DNA of 33,731 bases from contig JAITGN010000082.1 in assembly GCA_031280565.1 (NCBI GenBank), positions 1 to 33,731 on the forward strand, read 5' to 3'. The notes under the pieces were generated by a model. That model was not told the origin of the DNA and searched no databases. It was given only the letters and a program-made list of their open reading frames with translations. The translations under genes were made by a program, and so were the position numbers. Source of the stretch: Accumulibacter sp. (GTDB lineage Bacteria; Pseudomonadota; Gammaproteobacteria; Burkholderiales; Rhodocyclaceae). Within the stretch, counting starts at the first letter, position 1, and every line of letters starts with the position of its first letter. Positions 24,475 to 33,731 of this stretch are shown piece after piece.

Positions 24475-26178
24475 ATGACCATGATGAACGGTGCTGAGAT
24501 TTTAATCAGGTGCCTACAAGAAGAAAAGGTCGAGTATGTATTCGGCTATCCAGGCGGAGCGGTACTCAACATTTACGATGAACTGTTCAAACAGGACAAA
24601 GTCAAGCACATCCTTGTCCGCCACGAACAGGCCGCCGTGCATGCCGCTGATGGATTCGCGCGCGCGTCCGGACGTGCCGGCGTCGCTATCGTGACGTCAG
24701 GCCCCGGCGCGACAAATGCGGTAACTGGCATCGCGACAGCGCATATGGACTCGATACCACTGGTTGTCATCTCGGGCCAGGTGGCGACTTCGCATATTGG
24801 CCAGGACGCTTTCCAGGAATGCGATACGGTCGGAATTACGCGGCACTGCGTGAAACACAATTTTTTGATCAAAAACGTGCGCGATATCGCAATAACATTA
24901 AAGAAAGCATTCTACATCGCCAGAACAGGCCGTCCGGGCCCGGTCGTCGTCGATATTCCGAAAGACGTAACGTCGGACAGGTACAGATTTGAATATCCGG
25001 CGGAACTGCAGATGCGCTCGTACATGCCGATAACAAAGGGACATTCCGGTCAGATCAGAAAGGCCGTAAACCTGCTGCTGAAAGCAAAACGTCCGGTTAT
25101 TTACGCGGGCGGCGGCGTTGTCTCGTCCAATGCGTCGGACCATCTTGTCGCCCTGGCGCGCCGCCTGAATTTCCCGGTGACCAACACGCTGATGGGGCTT
25201 GGGAGCTATCCGGGCACGGATTCCCTCTTCCTGGGCATGCTCGGAATGCATGGCACATTGCAAGCCAATATGGCCTCGCAGCATAGCGACGTTCTTCTGG
25301 CGATCGGAGCGCGTTTCGACGACCGTGTCATAGGGAACATCGAAAATTTTTCCGGGATGCAGCGCAAGATCATCCACGTCGACATTGATCCTTCGTCAAT
25401 TTCAAAGCGCGTTCGCGTGGATATTCCGGTTGTCGGTGACGTAGCCGACGTACTGGATGCGATGAACCGCCTGCTGGACGCGGAACAGGATATGCCGGAT
25501 GTCGGCGAATGGTGGAAAATGATCAAGGAATGGCGCGCCAAACAGTCGCTGAAATACAGCATGGGCAAAAGAATCATGCCGCAGTTTGTCATCGAGAAGC
25601 TCTGGGAAATAACAAAAGGCAAGGCGGTTATCGCTTCCGATGTCGGTCAACACCAGATGTGGACGGCCCAGTACTACAAATTCGACAAGCCGCGCCATTG
25701 GCTGAGTTCGGGGGGGCTTGGAACAATGGGGGTCGGATTGCCGTACGCACTGGGCGCGACGTTCGCCGGACTGGGCAAGCCTGTCGTCTGTGTTACCGGA
25801 GACGGCTCGATCCAGATGTGCATCCAGGAACTTGCGACAGCCAAACAGTATGGCTTGCCGATCAAAATAATTCTTCTCAATAATCATTTTCTTGGAATGG
25901 TACGGCAATGGCAGGAGCTGTTCTATGAAGGCCGCTATTCGCAGACCAATATGAATTTCCAGCCGGATTTCGTCCGGCTGGCCGAAGCGTATGGCCACGT
26001 TGGCATCCGCGTCGAACATCCCAAAGATATTGAGCCGGCCTTGCGGAAGGCTTTCGAAGATCACAAAAACGATCTGGTTCTGCTGGATATCCACACCTGT
26101 CCGGACGCCAACGTATTTCCGATGGTAGCTGCCGGCAAGGGGTTATCCGAACTGATGCTGGACAAGAACTCTCTGTAA
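24475..26178 (+). CDS. ilvB: Acetolactate synthase large subunit
   Basis: This thiamine-diphosphate enzyme condenses two pyruvates to acetolactate, or pyruvate with 2-oxobutyrate, in valine/leucine/isoleucine synthesis. The ~567-residue protein has the catalytic Glu in VRHEQAAVHAADGFARASG, the FAD region LGMLGMHG, and the ThDP/Mg motif GDGSIQMCIQELATAKQYGL ending in NN. The start is ambiguous among GTG 24469, ATG 24475 and ATG 24481, with no clear Shine-Dalgarno sequence. The small subunit ilvH follows after 12 bases. The gene could equally be called ilvI. Confidence 0.95.
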   Translation: MTMMNGAEILIRCLQEEKVEYVFGYPGGAVLNIYDELFKQDKVKHILVRHEQAAVHAADGFARASGRAGVAIVTSGPGATNAVTGIATAHMDSIPLVVISGQVATSHIGQDAFQECDTVGITRHCVKHNFLIKNVRDIAITLKKAFYIARTGRPGPVVVDIPKDVTSDRYRFEYPAELQMRSYMPITKGHSGQIRKAVNLLLKAKRPVIYAGGGVVSSNASDHLVALARRLNFPVTNTLMGLGSYPGTDSLFLGMLGMHGTLQANMASQHSDVLLAIGARFDDRVIGNIENFSGMQRKIIHVDIDPSSISKRVRVDIPVVGDVADVLDAMNRLLDAEQDMPDVGEWWKMIKEWRAKQSLKYSMGKRIMPQFVIEKLWEITKGKAVIASDVGQHQMWTAQYYKFDKPRHWLSSGGLGTMGVGLPYALGATFAGLGKPVVCVTGDGSIQMCIQELATAKQYGLPIKIILLNNHFLGMVRQWQELFYEGRYSQTNMNFQPDFVRLAEAYGHVGIRVEHPKDIEPALRKAFEDHKNDLVLLDIHTCPDANVFPMVAAGKGLSELMLDKNSL

Positions 26179-26190
26179 AGGAACTCCGGT

Positions 26191-27737
<1,547 letters not shown>

Positions 27738-27758
27738 CCTTTCATGAACGACAACCGC

Positions 27759-27798
27759 GCCGGTCACGCGCACAAGCGCATGGCCGGCCAGTTTTTTT
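27759..27798 (+). terminator. Terminator-like hairpin between ilvC and psd
   Basis: gccgg-tcac-gcgc-acaa-gcgc-atgg-ccggc forms a stem with an internal loop, followed two bases later by gttttttt. The T-tract abuts the psd ribosome-binding site (taggagg). It may end the ilvBHC transcript or attenuate readthrough into psd. I saw no separate psd promoter in the short gap. Confidence 0.5.
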
Positions 27799-27809
27799 AG
27801 GAGGTTGAA

Positions 27810-28445
27810 ATGGACTATCCGCATCCCATCATCGCGCGGGAAGGTTGGCTGTTTATCGCGCTGGCGTTGGCAGCCGCTTTGCTCTCCTCGTTTTTCGACT
27901 GGATTTCCCTGCCTTTCTGGTTGATTTTCCTTTTTTGCGTGCAATTTTTTCGTGACCCTGGGCGCCGCATCGCCGGAGGGCCCAAAAGCGTTCTATCGCC
28001 CGCCGACGGACGGATCGTTGTCATTGAAGAAACCGAAGATCCTTATTTGAAACAGCCCGCGATCAAGGTCAGCGTTTTCATGAATGTATTCAATGTCCAT
28101 TCCAACCGTTCTCCGATCGCGTGCGTCGTGCGCCAAAAATGGTACAACCCCGGCGCTTTTTTGAACGCGGCGCTTGACAAGGCTTCGCTGGAAAACGAGC
28201 GTTGCGCCCTGCGGCTCGAAACGACGGATGGCCGTAATATCACTTGCGTCCAGATCGCGGGACTGATCGCGCGCCGCATTCTGAATTACGCGGAAAACGG
28301 GGTCTCGCTGGCGGCTGGCGAACGTTATGGGTTTATTCGTTTCGGTTCGCGGGTCGATCTCTATCTGCCACGCGACTCACAAGTGAAAGTCGTGATCGGC
28401 GAAAAAGTATCCGCCGCCAGCACGATAGTCGCCGAATTGTCGTAA
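27810..28445 (+). CDS. psd: Phosphatidylserine decarboxylase, short form
   Basis: Psd converts phosphatidylserine to phosphatidylethanolamine at the inner membrane. The 211-residue protein is the short (Psd-A type) class. Two hydrophobic segments lie at about 13-27 and 32-47. The SPADGRI motif is at 63-69 and [13 protein letters not shown] at 90-102. The self-cleavage site giving the pyruvoyl group is Gly179-Ser180 in [12 protein letters not shown] strong aggagg ribosome-binding site precedes the ATG. The ilvC-psd neighbourhood is common in betaproteobacteria, where pssA often follows; here a convergent gene of unknown function comes next. Confidence 0.95.
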   Translation: MDYPHPIIAREGWLFIALALAAALLSSFFDWISLPFWLIFLFCVQFFRDPGRRIAGGPKSVLSPADGRIVVIEETEDPYLKQPAIKVSVFMNVFNVHSNRSPIACVVRQKWYNPGAFLNAALDKASLENERCALRLETTDGRNITCVQIAGLIARRILNYAENGVSLAAGERYGFIRFGSRVDLYLPRDSQVKVVIGEKVSAASTIVAELS

Positions 28446-28450
28446 CAGCG

Positions 28451-28482
28451 GGCGGCGGACGCAATCCGCCGCCATTCCTTTC
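28451..28482 (+). terminator. Hairpin terminator after psd
   Basis: A perfect 9-bp stem ggcggcgga/tccgccgcc with loop cgcaa is followed by a T-rich attcctttct. It lies six bases after the psd stop, between psd and the convergent PilZ-like gene. It may work mainly for psd; no T-tract is visible in the other direction. Confidence 0.55.
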
Positions 28483-28485
28483 TCA

Positions 28486-30063
28486 TTACGTAAAAACGGC
28501 CTGTTCTTCCTCTTCCGGTAACGTCGTTGAAACTTCCTGCGGCGCGATCGAATAAATCTCGATCCGATTATTTTGCTCATCCAGCGCTGCTCTTCTGACC
28601 TCGCGAATTTCGAGATTCTCTTTTTCGACCATCAGAATAAGTTCGTCGGGACATTTTTTGAGCGACCCTGCAGGCACGACCAATAGCTCATTGGACCGCA
28701 AATTGGGGATGCTTGGCAGAACCAGCACGGACAGAGACGTCCCTTTACCATCCTCGCCATAACGAGGGATGCTTGCCGGAGCCGCCTGAGTCGCCAAAAT
28801 CTGAAGTCCGATTTCAAGGTCTTCCTGATTTTCAGATATGGCCCAGCGGACGATGCAAATTTGCCAGTGGCCGCCATTTTCCGGACAAATGGCGGCGATG
28901 TCACCAAGGGCGATGTCTCCGGTTTCGCCCGAAATATGCATAATAGACAAACCGTCCGGACTTTCATTAATGACCATCCAGAGGGAAGGTTCGACAGAAG
29001 CTTCCTCCCCATGCTGAAACAGGCGCCATAACGTATCGATCTGTGTGCAAAGCATGATGCGATATTTTTGATTCCGGCGGGGAAAACGGCGCTGTCCCGG
29101 GCTGCCGAGATAATTGACGAGGCGGCGCAGAACATTGATTCCCGCGGAAGTCGACGCGAAATCAGGCAACCCGATTTTGTCCGGGGAATAGCCCGACTCC
29201 AGCAGCTTCATATGTTTCTGCATGAGATTGACCAGCAGAAAACATGAAAAATAATGGGCATTGGAGCGAAGAAGAGGCTGCTTCCTGTTGCACGCAAACG
29301 CGGGCGCGTCGCATTGCGGGTTTATCCAGAATATTGAAGGCGCGTTATTTATGTTGTCGAGCGTCGTTACATAAACCTGATCGGAAAAAAGCCTGAAATA
29401 GGATGAAATGAAATTGATTTCTTCCGAATTAAAGGAAGGTGGCTGAATACACCCCATGAGAATCGTCGCGTAATAGACATCCCGCAAGCTGCTCAGCACG
29501 TTTTTCGGCGTATTTTTCGAAATTTTGGACAAAAAAGCGATTTCATACACATGATGCAATTGCTGCCACATCCCCACCGCCACAGGAGACGCTATTAGCA
29601 TGCTGAGATGAATATGGAGCGAAAACGCGTGCAGTATCTGCCAGAGCGCCCACTCATGAACTGACTGCGGCTCATCGATCCATCCCGCGTCGTTAATGGG
29701 CAACAGCTCCATCAGGTCATCGGCCAGCGATTGCAGAATATCTTGCATATTGCGAACCAGGTGCACCTTTTTTTTGGAAACGGGCAACGATGTCACGACG
29801 ATTTCCGGAATGAGCGCCTGAACAACATCCACGCTGCGGGTACAAAGGCTCCTGAGCAAAATCAGGCGTTCAAACGCCTGTACCTCGCTCAGATGCAATG
29901 TGGCAAGGTGTATTTTCAGGAAGAGCAGCTGATCCGCGGGATTTTTGGGCTGCGGCATATCAAGCCACGCAAGAATAGTATCTATACCGCTACTCTTTTT
30001 CGTATCCGAGAAAAGCGTATCGTCGGAAGCGGCGGCTTCTGGGCTGGAAGGCATATCGATCAT
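28486..30063 (-). CDS. Uncharacterised protein with PilZ-like C-terminal domain
   Basis: The 525-residue protein has no signal peptide or clear membrane segment. Residues 40-340 are predicted mostly helical and match nothing I recognise. Residues 360-440 resemble a PilZ domain: VINESPDGLSIMHISGETGD, then IALGDIAAICPENGGHWQIC, then VRWAISENQEDLEIGLQIL. The usual RxxxR c-di-GMP motif is not evident, so binding is doubtful. Similar large proteins in beta- and gammaproteobacteria are annotated only as PilZ-domain or hypothetical proteins. An aagga sequence precedes the ATG, and a good sigma-70 promoter lies about 90 bases upstream. The tail (EVSTTLPEEEEQAVFT) is acidic. Confidence 0.6.
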   Translation of the reverse strand: MIDMPSSPEAAASDDTLFSDTKKSSGIDTILAWLDMPQPKNPADQLLFLKIHLATLHLSEVQAFERLILLRSLCTRSVDVVQALIPEIVVTSLPVSKKKVHLVRNMQDILQSLADDLMELLPINDAGWIDEPQSVHEWALWQILHAFSLHIHLSMLIASPVAVGMWQQLHHVYEIAFLSKISKNTPKNVLSSLRDVYYATILMGCIQPPSFNSEEINFISSYFRLFSDQVYVTTLDNINNAPSIFWINPQCDAPAFACNRKQPLLRSNAHYFSCFLLVNLMQKHMKLLESGYSPDKIGLPDFASTSAGINVLRRLVNYLGSPGQRRFPRRNQKYRIMLCTQIDTLWRLFQHGEEASVEPSLWMVINESPDGLSIMHISGETGDIALGDIAAICPENGGHWQICIVRWAISENQEDLEIGLQILATQAAPASIPRYGEDGKGTSLSVLVLPSIPNLRSNELLVVPAGSLKKCPDELILMVEKENLEIREVRRAALDEQNNRIEIYSIAPQEVSTTLPEEEEQAVFT

Positions 30064-30149
30064 AAACTATCCTTTATTGGTTATTTAATCTGGATGTTCC
30101 GAAGCCTTTGAGGGTAACGGCACACCATCCGTACCCCTCTCTTGTTCCA

Positions 30150-30177
30150 ATAATAGCACCTTGATATACGTTTTCAA
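30150..30177 (-). promoter_or_regulatory. Sigma-70 promoter for the PilZ-like gene
   Basis: On the minus strand TTGAAA (-35) and TATTAT (-10), each 5/6 to consensus, are separated by 16 bases. The predicted start is about 80 bases upstream of the ATG at 30063. The remainder of the 277-base divergent gap to xseA shows no gene. Confidence 0.55.
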
Positions 30178-30340
30178 GCCTTTTTACATCATTCGCTTCG
30201 GTTTGCAAGCGATCGTTGAATCCACGGTCGTTCCAGCCCGATGCCCCGCAATTTTTTTGTATTTTTCATGCCTGGGCGCAGAAATATCTGCTCGTACAGC
30301 AACGCCATTCTGGATTCCGCGCCGGATGTAAAATAGACGG

Positions 30341-31723
30341 ATGTTTGACGATCGTTCAATGGACGCGGATTGCGCGCGATATTCAAAAATCATTACGGTT
30401 TCTTCGCTGAACCGCCTGGCGCGCGAGGCGCTTGAAAGCGTGTTTCCGTTGCACTGGGTGACGGGAGAGGTCTCGAATCTGGTTTCGGCCGCTTCGGGCC
30501 ACGTTTATTTCTCGTTGAAGGACAACTACGCGCAAGTACGGTGCATTATGTACCGGCAGCGCGCACAGCTGCTCGGCTGGCGGCTGGAAAACGGACAGCA
30601 TATCGACGTCCGCGCACACGTGACGCTTTACGAAGCGCGCGGCGATTTCCAGCTCAACGTCGATAACGCCCGAAAGACAGGCCAGGGAAATCTGTACGAA
30701 CAGTTTCTCCGGCTAAAAGAAAAGCTTGAACGCGAAGGGCTTTTTTTGCCGGAAAACAAACGGGAATTACCGGAATTTCCGCGCTGCCTCGGCATTGTGA
30801 CATCTCCACAGGCCGCAGCCCTGCACGATGTGCTAAGCACGCTCGAACGCCGCGCGCCGCATCTGGACATTATCGTTTATCCGGCGGCGGTTCAGGGGGC
30901 CGGCGCGGCTGAACAAATCGCCTCGGCGCTGTCCGTGGCAGGCATAAGGCAGGAATGCGATCTTCTGATTTTGTGCCGCGGCGGCGGCAGTCTCGAAGAC
31001 TTGAGCGCTTTCAACGATGAAAAACTCGCTCGCACGATTCACGCCTGTCCGATACCGCTCATTTCCGGCATCGGGCACGAAACCGACTTCACGATCGCTG
31101 ATTTCGTCGCCGACCAAAGAGCGCCAACACCGACGGCGGCGGCCGAACTGGCCGCGCCGGAGCGATCTGCCCTGACGCGTCTGCTGAATGACCACCGGCG
31201 ATCCCTGAAACGCCAAATCCAGCGTATTTTCGATCAGAAAAGCCAACGGCTGGACGGTTTGGCGCAGCGCCTGCTGAGTCCGGAACAACGGCTGGAACGC
31301 CAGCAGGAAAACCTGCTCGGTCTCCGGCATCGCCTTGTTTCCGCATGGGAATTGAGCCATGCGCGCCATCGGAACGTTCTGGCCGGCCTGACAAACCGCC
31401 TGTTTCTTGCGCAGCCGGATACCGGCCGTTTGGGGCGGCGCGTCGACGCGCTCGCCCTTCGCTTGCGCGGCGCGTTCAAAAAAAACAGGGACGACAGATT
31501 CGCCGGTCTCTCCAGACTGGAAGCCGGCCTTGCGCATCTGAATCCGGAAAAAGTGCTTGCGCGGGGGTATAGTATCGTTTCCAACAACAGAAATGGAATC
31601 ATTCAGGATAGTCGGCAATTGAAAACAAACGACTCTGTTGTCGTATCTTTTCATAGAGGGTCGGTTCGCGCCACCGTCATGTCGGTCACGCATGAAACCG
31701 GCGGCTTGCCGGAAGGAACATGA
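30341..31723 (+). CDS. xseA: Exodeoxyribonuclease VII large subunit
   Basis: XseA with XseB degrades single-stranded DNA from both ends and acts in repair. The 460-residue protein has the N-terminal OB-fold (ITVSSLNRLAREALESVFPL, WVTGEVSNL, GHVYFSLKD). The nuclease region has CLGIVTSPQAAALHDVLSTL, CRGGGSLEDLSAFND, and GIGHETDFTIADFVADQRAPT. A long coiled-coil follows (about 265-395), then LNPEKVLARGYSIV. ATG 30341 is taken; Met7 is an alternative. The N-terminus to residue 17 is unlike family members. Its stop is followed by sodB 38 bases on. Confidence 0.95.
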   Translation: MFDDRSMDADCARYSKIITVSSLNRLAREALESVFPLHWVTGEVSNLVSAASGHVYFSLKDNYAQVRCIMYRQRAQLLGWRLENGQHIDVRAHVTLYEARGDFQLNVDNARKTGQGNLYEQFLRLKEKLEREGLFLPENKRELPEFPRCLGIVTSPQAAALHDVLSTLERRAPHLDIIVYPAAVQGAGAAEQIASALSVAGIRQECDLLILCRGGGSLEDLSAFNDEKLARTIHACPIPLISGIGHETDFTIADFVADQRAPTPTAAAELAAPERSALTRLLNDHRRSLKRQIQRIFDQKSQRLDGLAQRLLSPEQRLERQQENLLGLRHRLVSAWELSHARHRNVLAGLTNRLFLAQPDTGRLGRRVDALALRLRGAFKKNRDDRFAGLSRLEAGLAHLNPEKVLARGYSIVSNNRNGIIQDSRQLKTNDSVVVSFHRGSVRATVMSVTHETGGLPEGT

Positions 31724-31761
31724 ATAAAACAGCCTGGACAAGATCAAGGAGAACTCAAGTT

Positions 31762-32346
31762 ATGGAACATGTACTCCCTACACTCCCTTTTACCATGGAC
31801 GCTTTTACGCCCCATCTCTCAAAAGAAACATTCGAATATCATTACGCCAAGCATCATCAGGCCTACGTGAATGCGCTCAATGGTTTGATCAAGGAAAGCC
31901 GGTTTGAGAACGAATCTCTTGAAACAATCATTAAAAAAGCCCCTCCCGGCGCAATCTACAATAACGCCGCTCAAATCTGGAACCACAGCTTCTACTGGAA
32001 CAGCCTGAAACTGGACGCCGCTCCGCCGGCAGGCGCGTTGGCCGCGGCCATTGAGGGAAAATGGGGGACGCTCGACGAATTCAAAAAAGCATTTCAGGCA
32101 TCCGCCGTAGGCAATTTCGGCTCAGGCTGGACGTGGCTGGTCAAAAAACCGAATGCCTCGCTCGACATCGTCAACACCGGCCCGGCGGGCACGCCCCTGA
32201 CCTCGGCAAACAAGCCGCTGTTTACCATCGACGTCTGGGAACACGCCTATTACATCGACTATCGTAATCTGCGCGCGAAATATGTCGAAACCCTGCTCAA
32301 CAACCTCATCAACTGGGATTTCGTCGCGGAAAACTACGCCAATTAG
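31762..32346 (+). CDS. sodB: Superoxide dismutase, iron type
   Basis: SodB converts superoxide to hydrogen peroxide and oxygen in the cytoplasm. I start the 194-residue protein at MEHVLPTLPFTMDAF because aaggaga precedes it and matches the family N-terminus; the track ORF starts 14 codons earlier inside the xseA end. Metal ligands are His27, His75, Asp157 and His161. Gln71 in AAQIWNH is the Fe-SOD glutamine; Mn-SODs carry theirs near residue 146. Length is normal. It follows xseA, an order common in Burkholderiales. Repeat C begins about 50 bases downstream. Confidence 0.95.
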   Translation: MEHVLPTLPFTMDAFTPHLSKETFEYHYAKHHQAYVNALNGLIKESRFENESLETIIKKAPPGAIYNNAAQIWNHSFYWNSLKLDAAPPAGALAAAIEGKWGTLDEFKKAFQASAVGNFGSGWTWLVKKPNASLDIVNTGPAGTPLTSANKPLFTIDVWEHAYYIDYRNLRAKYVETLLNNLINWDFVAENYAN

Positions 32347-32394
32347 GGCCGGGCGCTCTCGCACCCCTCCTTGCCGTTCGTGGCTCAAACCGGC

Positions 32395-32534
32395 CAGCAA
32401 GAAATTAGCGACAGCCCGGAAGGCGCTGTCGCTCTAACATCATTGGCAAGGGGATTGCATCCCCTTGCCAATGGCTACGGTCGAAACCCCGGCCTTCAGG
32501 GCGGGGTTTCAAACCGGAGTTAGTTTTACGATGA
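32395..32534 (-). repeat. Structured dispersed repeat, copy C
   Basis: Read on the minus strand this 140-bp copy begins tcatcgtaaaactaactccg and ends gctaatttcttgctg, identical to the ends of copy B. It lacks about 30 bases near the 5' side (one hairpin module of B). Its central stem cattggcaaggggat/atccccttgccaatg is a perfect 15-bp pair with a 3-base loop. It lies after sodB, between it and a decayed conjugation region. Confidence 0.85.
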
Positions 32535-32687
32535 AAAAATCTGCCAAAAAACAGCGGTATCCCCTGTCTTTTTTCCCCATTTTCGTTAAAATCCCCTCCA
32601 TCGGTTTACGTACAAAAAGAGACGCTACGCCAGACGGGCCGAAACCGGAATTTGTGTTGCGAAATCAAGGAGTTCAAGGAGCGTGTC

Positions 32688-33333
32688 ATGAATTACCCCC
32701 CCCCCCGAGGGATTCTGTCCCTGGCCGCCTGCTAGCCTTCTCCCCACCTGCCTTCCAAAACGCGTAACGCCGTTCCGCTTGACAAGCGGAGCGGCGGCAT
32801 CCCTGTTCTCGACGGGGCGAATCTGGCCCAAACCATTCAGCCGGTTTTGGCCTGGTCGCAACAGTAGGGCGTTCGCAACAGGGGAAACCTGCTCACCCCC
32901 CTGTAAATACCTGCCCGACGAATATCAAGAAATCCTGAGCAACGGCGCAGGCCAGTGGGAAGCGATTCGCAATGCCACATTCGAGATCAGCGAAAGCGGC
33001 CTGTCGCCCAGCAGCGACGCGGTACAAGCGTTCGAGCAGAATGCCAAACAAGCCGCGATCAACCGGGCCAGCGCTGAAATGGCTTACAGGACATCCAGTC
33101 AGCGATTCAACGACATCCAGGTATTGCTGAATCGGGTCAACACAGCGCCGGACGCGAAAGACATTGCCGACCTGCAAGCGCGCATCCAGGCGGAACAGGT
33201 GATGATGCAGAACGAAGCCAATAAGCTGCAGGCGCTGGCCCTGCTCATGGCGGCGCAGCGCGACCTACAAGACCAGCAAGCGAAGGAAATCCGCATGAAT
33301 TCGGGGAAAGGCCCGATGCCCAAAGGCTGGTAA
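32688..33333 (+). pseudogene. Decayed VirB5/TrbJ-like conjugative transfer protein
   Basis: From an ATG at 32688 (RBS ggag) an N-terminal signal-like stretch ILSLAAC runs into a TAG near 32733. The signal peptide continues in another frame as LLAFSPPAFQNA. The first frame then resumes with IPVLDGANLAQTIQPVLAWSQQ, typical of VirB5/TrbJ minor-pilin proteins, and hits another TAG. GNLLTP and then, after another shift, KYLPDEYQ lead into the intact C-terminal part ending GKGPMPKGW. So two stops, at least two frameshifts and probably an internal deletion are visible. An 11-C run right after the start codon may be one mutational hot spot. The track's 184-residue ORF (32779-33333) is only the C-terminal piece. 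The assignment is from recall of family pattern. Confidence 0.7.
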
Positions 33334-33355
33334 TAAACAGTCACGGGGAGCAATC

Positions 33356-33655
33356 ATGGCGGCCAGCGATTTCCATTTTTACTCGCGCATATTCACCGAA
33401 TTGAGCGATGTGCTCTCGTCCTACGTGCAGGCCACAGCGAGCAGCGTTTGCGGCGCGATTTCGCCGGTCGCCACGACACTCCTCACGATCTACGTGATGT
33501 TGTGGGGCTGGTCGATGATGCGCGGCGGTGTCACGGAGCCGATCAGCAAGGTCTTGAATATTCTTCCGGGATTCAATGTTTTTGGCGCCGGGCGATATGG
33601 GCAGGGCTCAGAGACGATTTGGCCGGCACGAAGTTTAATCCGGGGGCTGTACTAG
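33356..33655 (+). pseudogene. Truncated VirB6/TrbL-like type IV secretion inner-membrane protein
   Basis: A 99-codon ORF begins with a ggggag ribosome-binding site. Residues 1-65 (SDFHFYSRIF, hydrophobic SPVATTLLTIYVMLWGWSMM, RGGVTEP) match the N-terminus of VirB6/TrbL proteins, which are about 300-400 residues long. After about residue 66 the sequence no longer resembles VirB6. It ends at a stop inside what looks like an IS end. It follows virB5 remains in the order expected for a type IV secretion locus. The full product cannot be functional. Confidence 0.6.
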
Positions 33656-33731
33656 ATTAGGGGTTTAAATGTCACACCAAGAGCGTAAAAGATGTAATTG
33701 CCGTGTTGGTGTGCCGTAATTGAATCGGAAT
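33642..33731. mobile_element. Possible terminal part of an IS1595/IS1016-like element at the right edge
   Basis: Starting near ggggctgtactagattaggg, the sequence becomes AT-richer and no longer resembles VirB6. The beginning recalls, from memory only, inverted repeats of IS1016-type (IS1595 family) elements. It contains tcacaccaa and ttggtgtg, a possible dyad. The transposase would lie beyond the window, so this is unverified. Confidence 0.3.

Noticed and set aside
32465-32767. 100-codon ORF across repeat C and the VirB5 start
   Set aside because: It starts inside the repeat and reads one shifted frame of the virB5 remnant; not an independent gene.

Overview
The window looks like chromosome of a betaproteobacterium, order Burkholderiales (possibly Oxalobacteraceae-like), with moderate GC and marked genome decay at both edges. 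The evidence is gene content and order: flgBCDEFGHI, radC divergent from coaBC-dut, clpS-clpA beside a cold-shock gene, a sigma factor/DUF3619/DUF3106 set next to ilvB-ilvH-ilvC-psd, and xseA-sodB. No rRNA or tRNA gene and no CRISPR array was recognised.

Layout. 1-170: cut-off IS630-type insertion sequence. 182-6831: minus-strand flagellar rod/hook/ring operon flgBCDEFGHI, starting at a near-consensus sigma-54 promoter (about 6864-6880). It ends at flgI, with the IS where flgJ would be expected. 7083-9826: structured repeat A, a DUF1266-like gene and a DNA methyltransferase fused to an Mrr-like nuclease domain. 9977-12405: radC, then coaBC-dut. 12406-12934: gene-free and AT-rich, with a 34-bp near-palindrome, two copies of a short conserved motif and repeat B. 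12935-14687: BepA-like periplasmic M48 protease and a TusA-like protein. 14814-17804: cold-shock protein, clpS and clpA. 17904-21233: sirtuin, kup and ssb on the minus strand. 21661-22893: icd. 22954-24358: sigma factor (apparently with a CTG start), DUF3619 and DUF3106. 24475-28445: ilvB, ilvH, ilvC and psd. 28486-30063: a 525-residue protein with a PilZ-like C-terminal region. 30341-32346: xseA and sodB. 32395-33731: repeat C, a decayed virB5/trbJ, a truncated virB6/trbL and a possible second IS end.

How it fits together. Most of the window is housekeeping: coenzyme A synthesis and dUTP control (coaBC, dut), proteolysis (clpSA, bepA), branched-chain amino acids (ilvBHC), the TCA cycle (icd), phospholipid synthesis (psd) and DNA maintenance (ssb, radC, xseA). 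The accessory signal lies in the edges and gene-sparse gaps. It comprises a truncated flagellar cluster, a remnant conjugative/type IV secretion locus, and three copies of a 140-171 bp element with conserved hairpins and at least one compensatory base-pair change. The repeat family, the sigma-54 flagellar promoter and the methyltransferase-nuclease fusion merit the closest look. I do not see a complete new multi-gene system.
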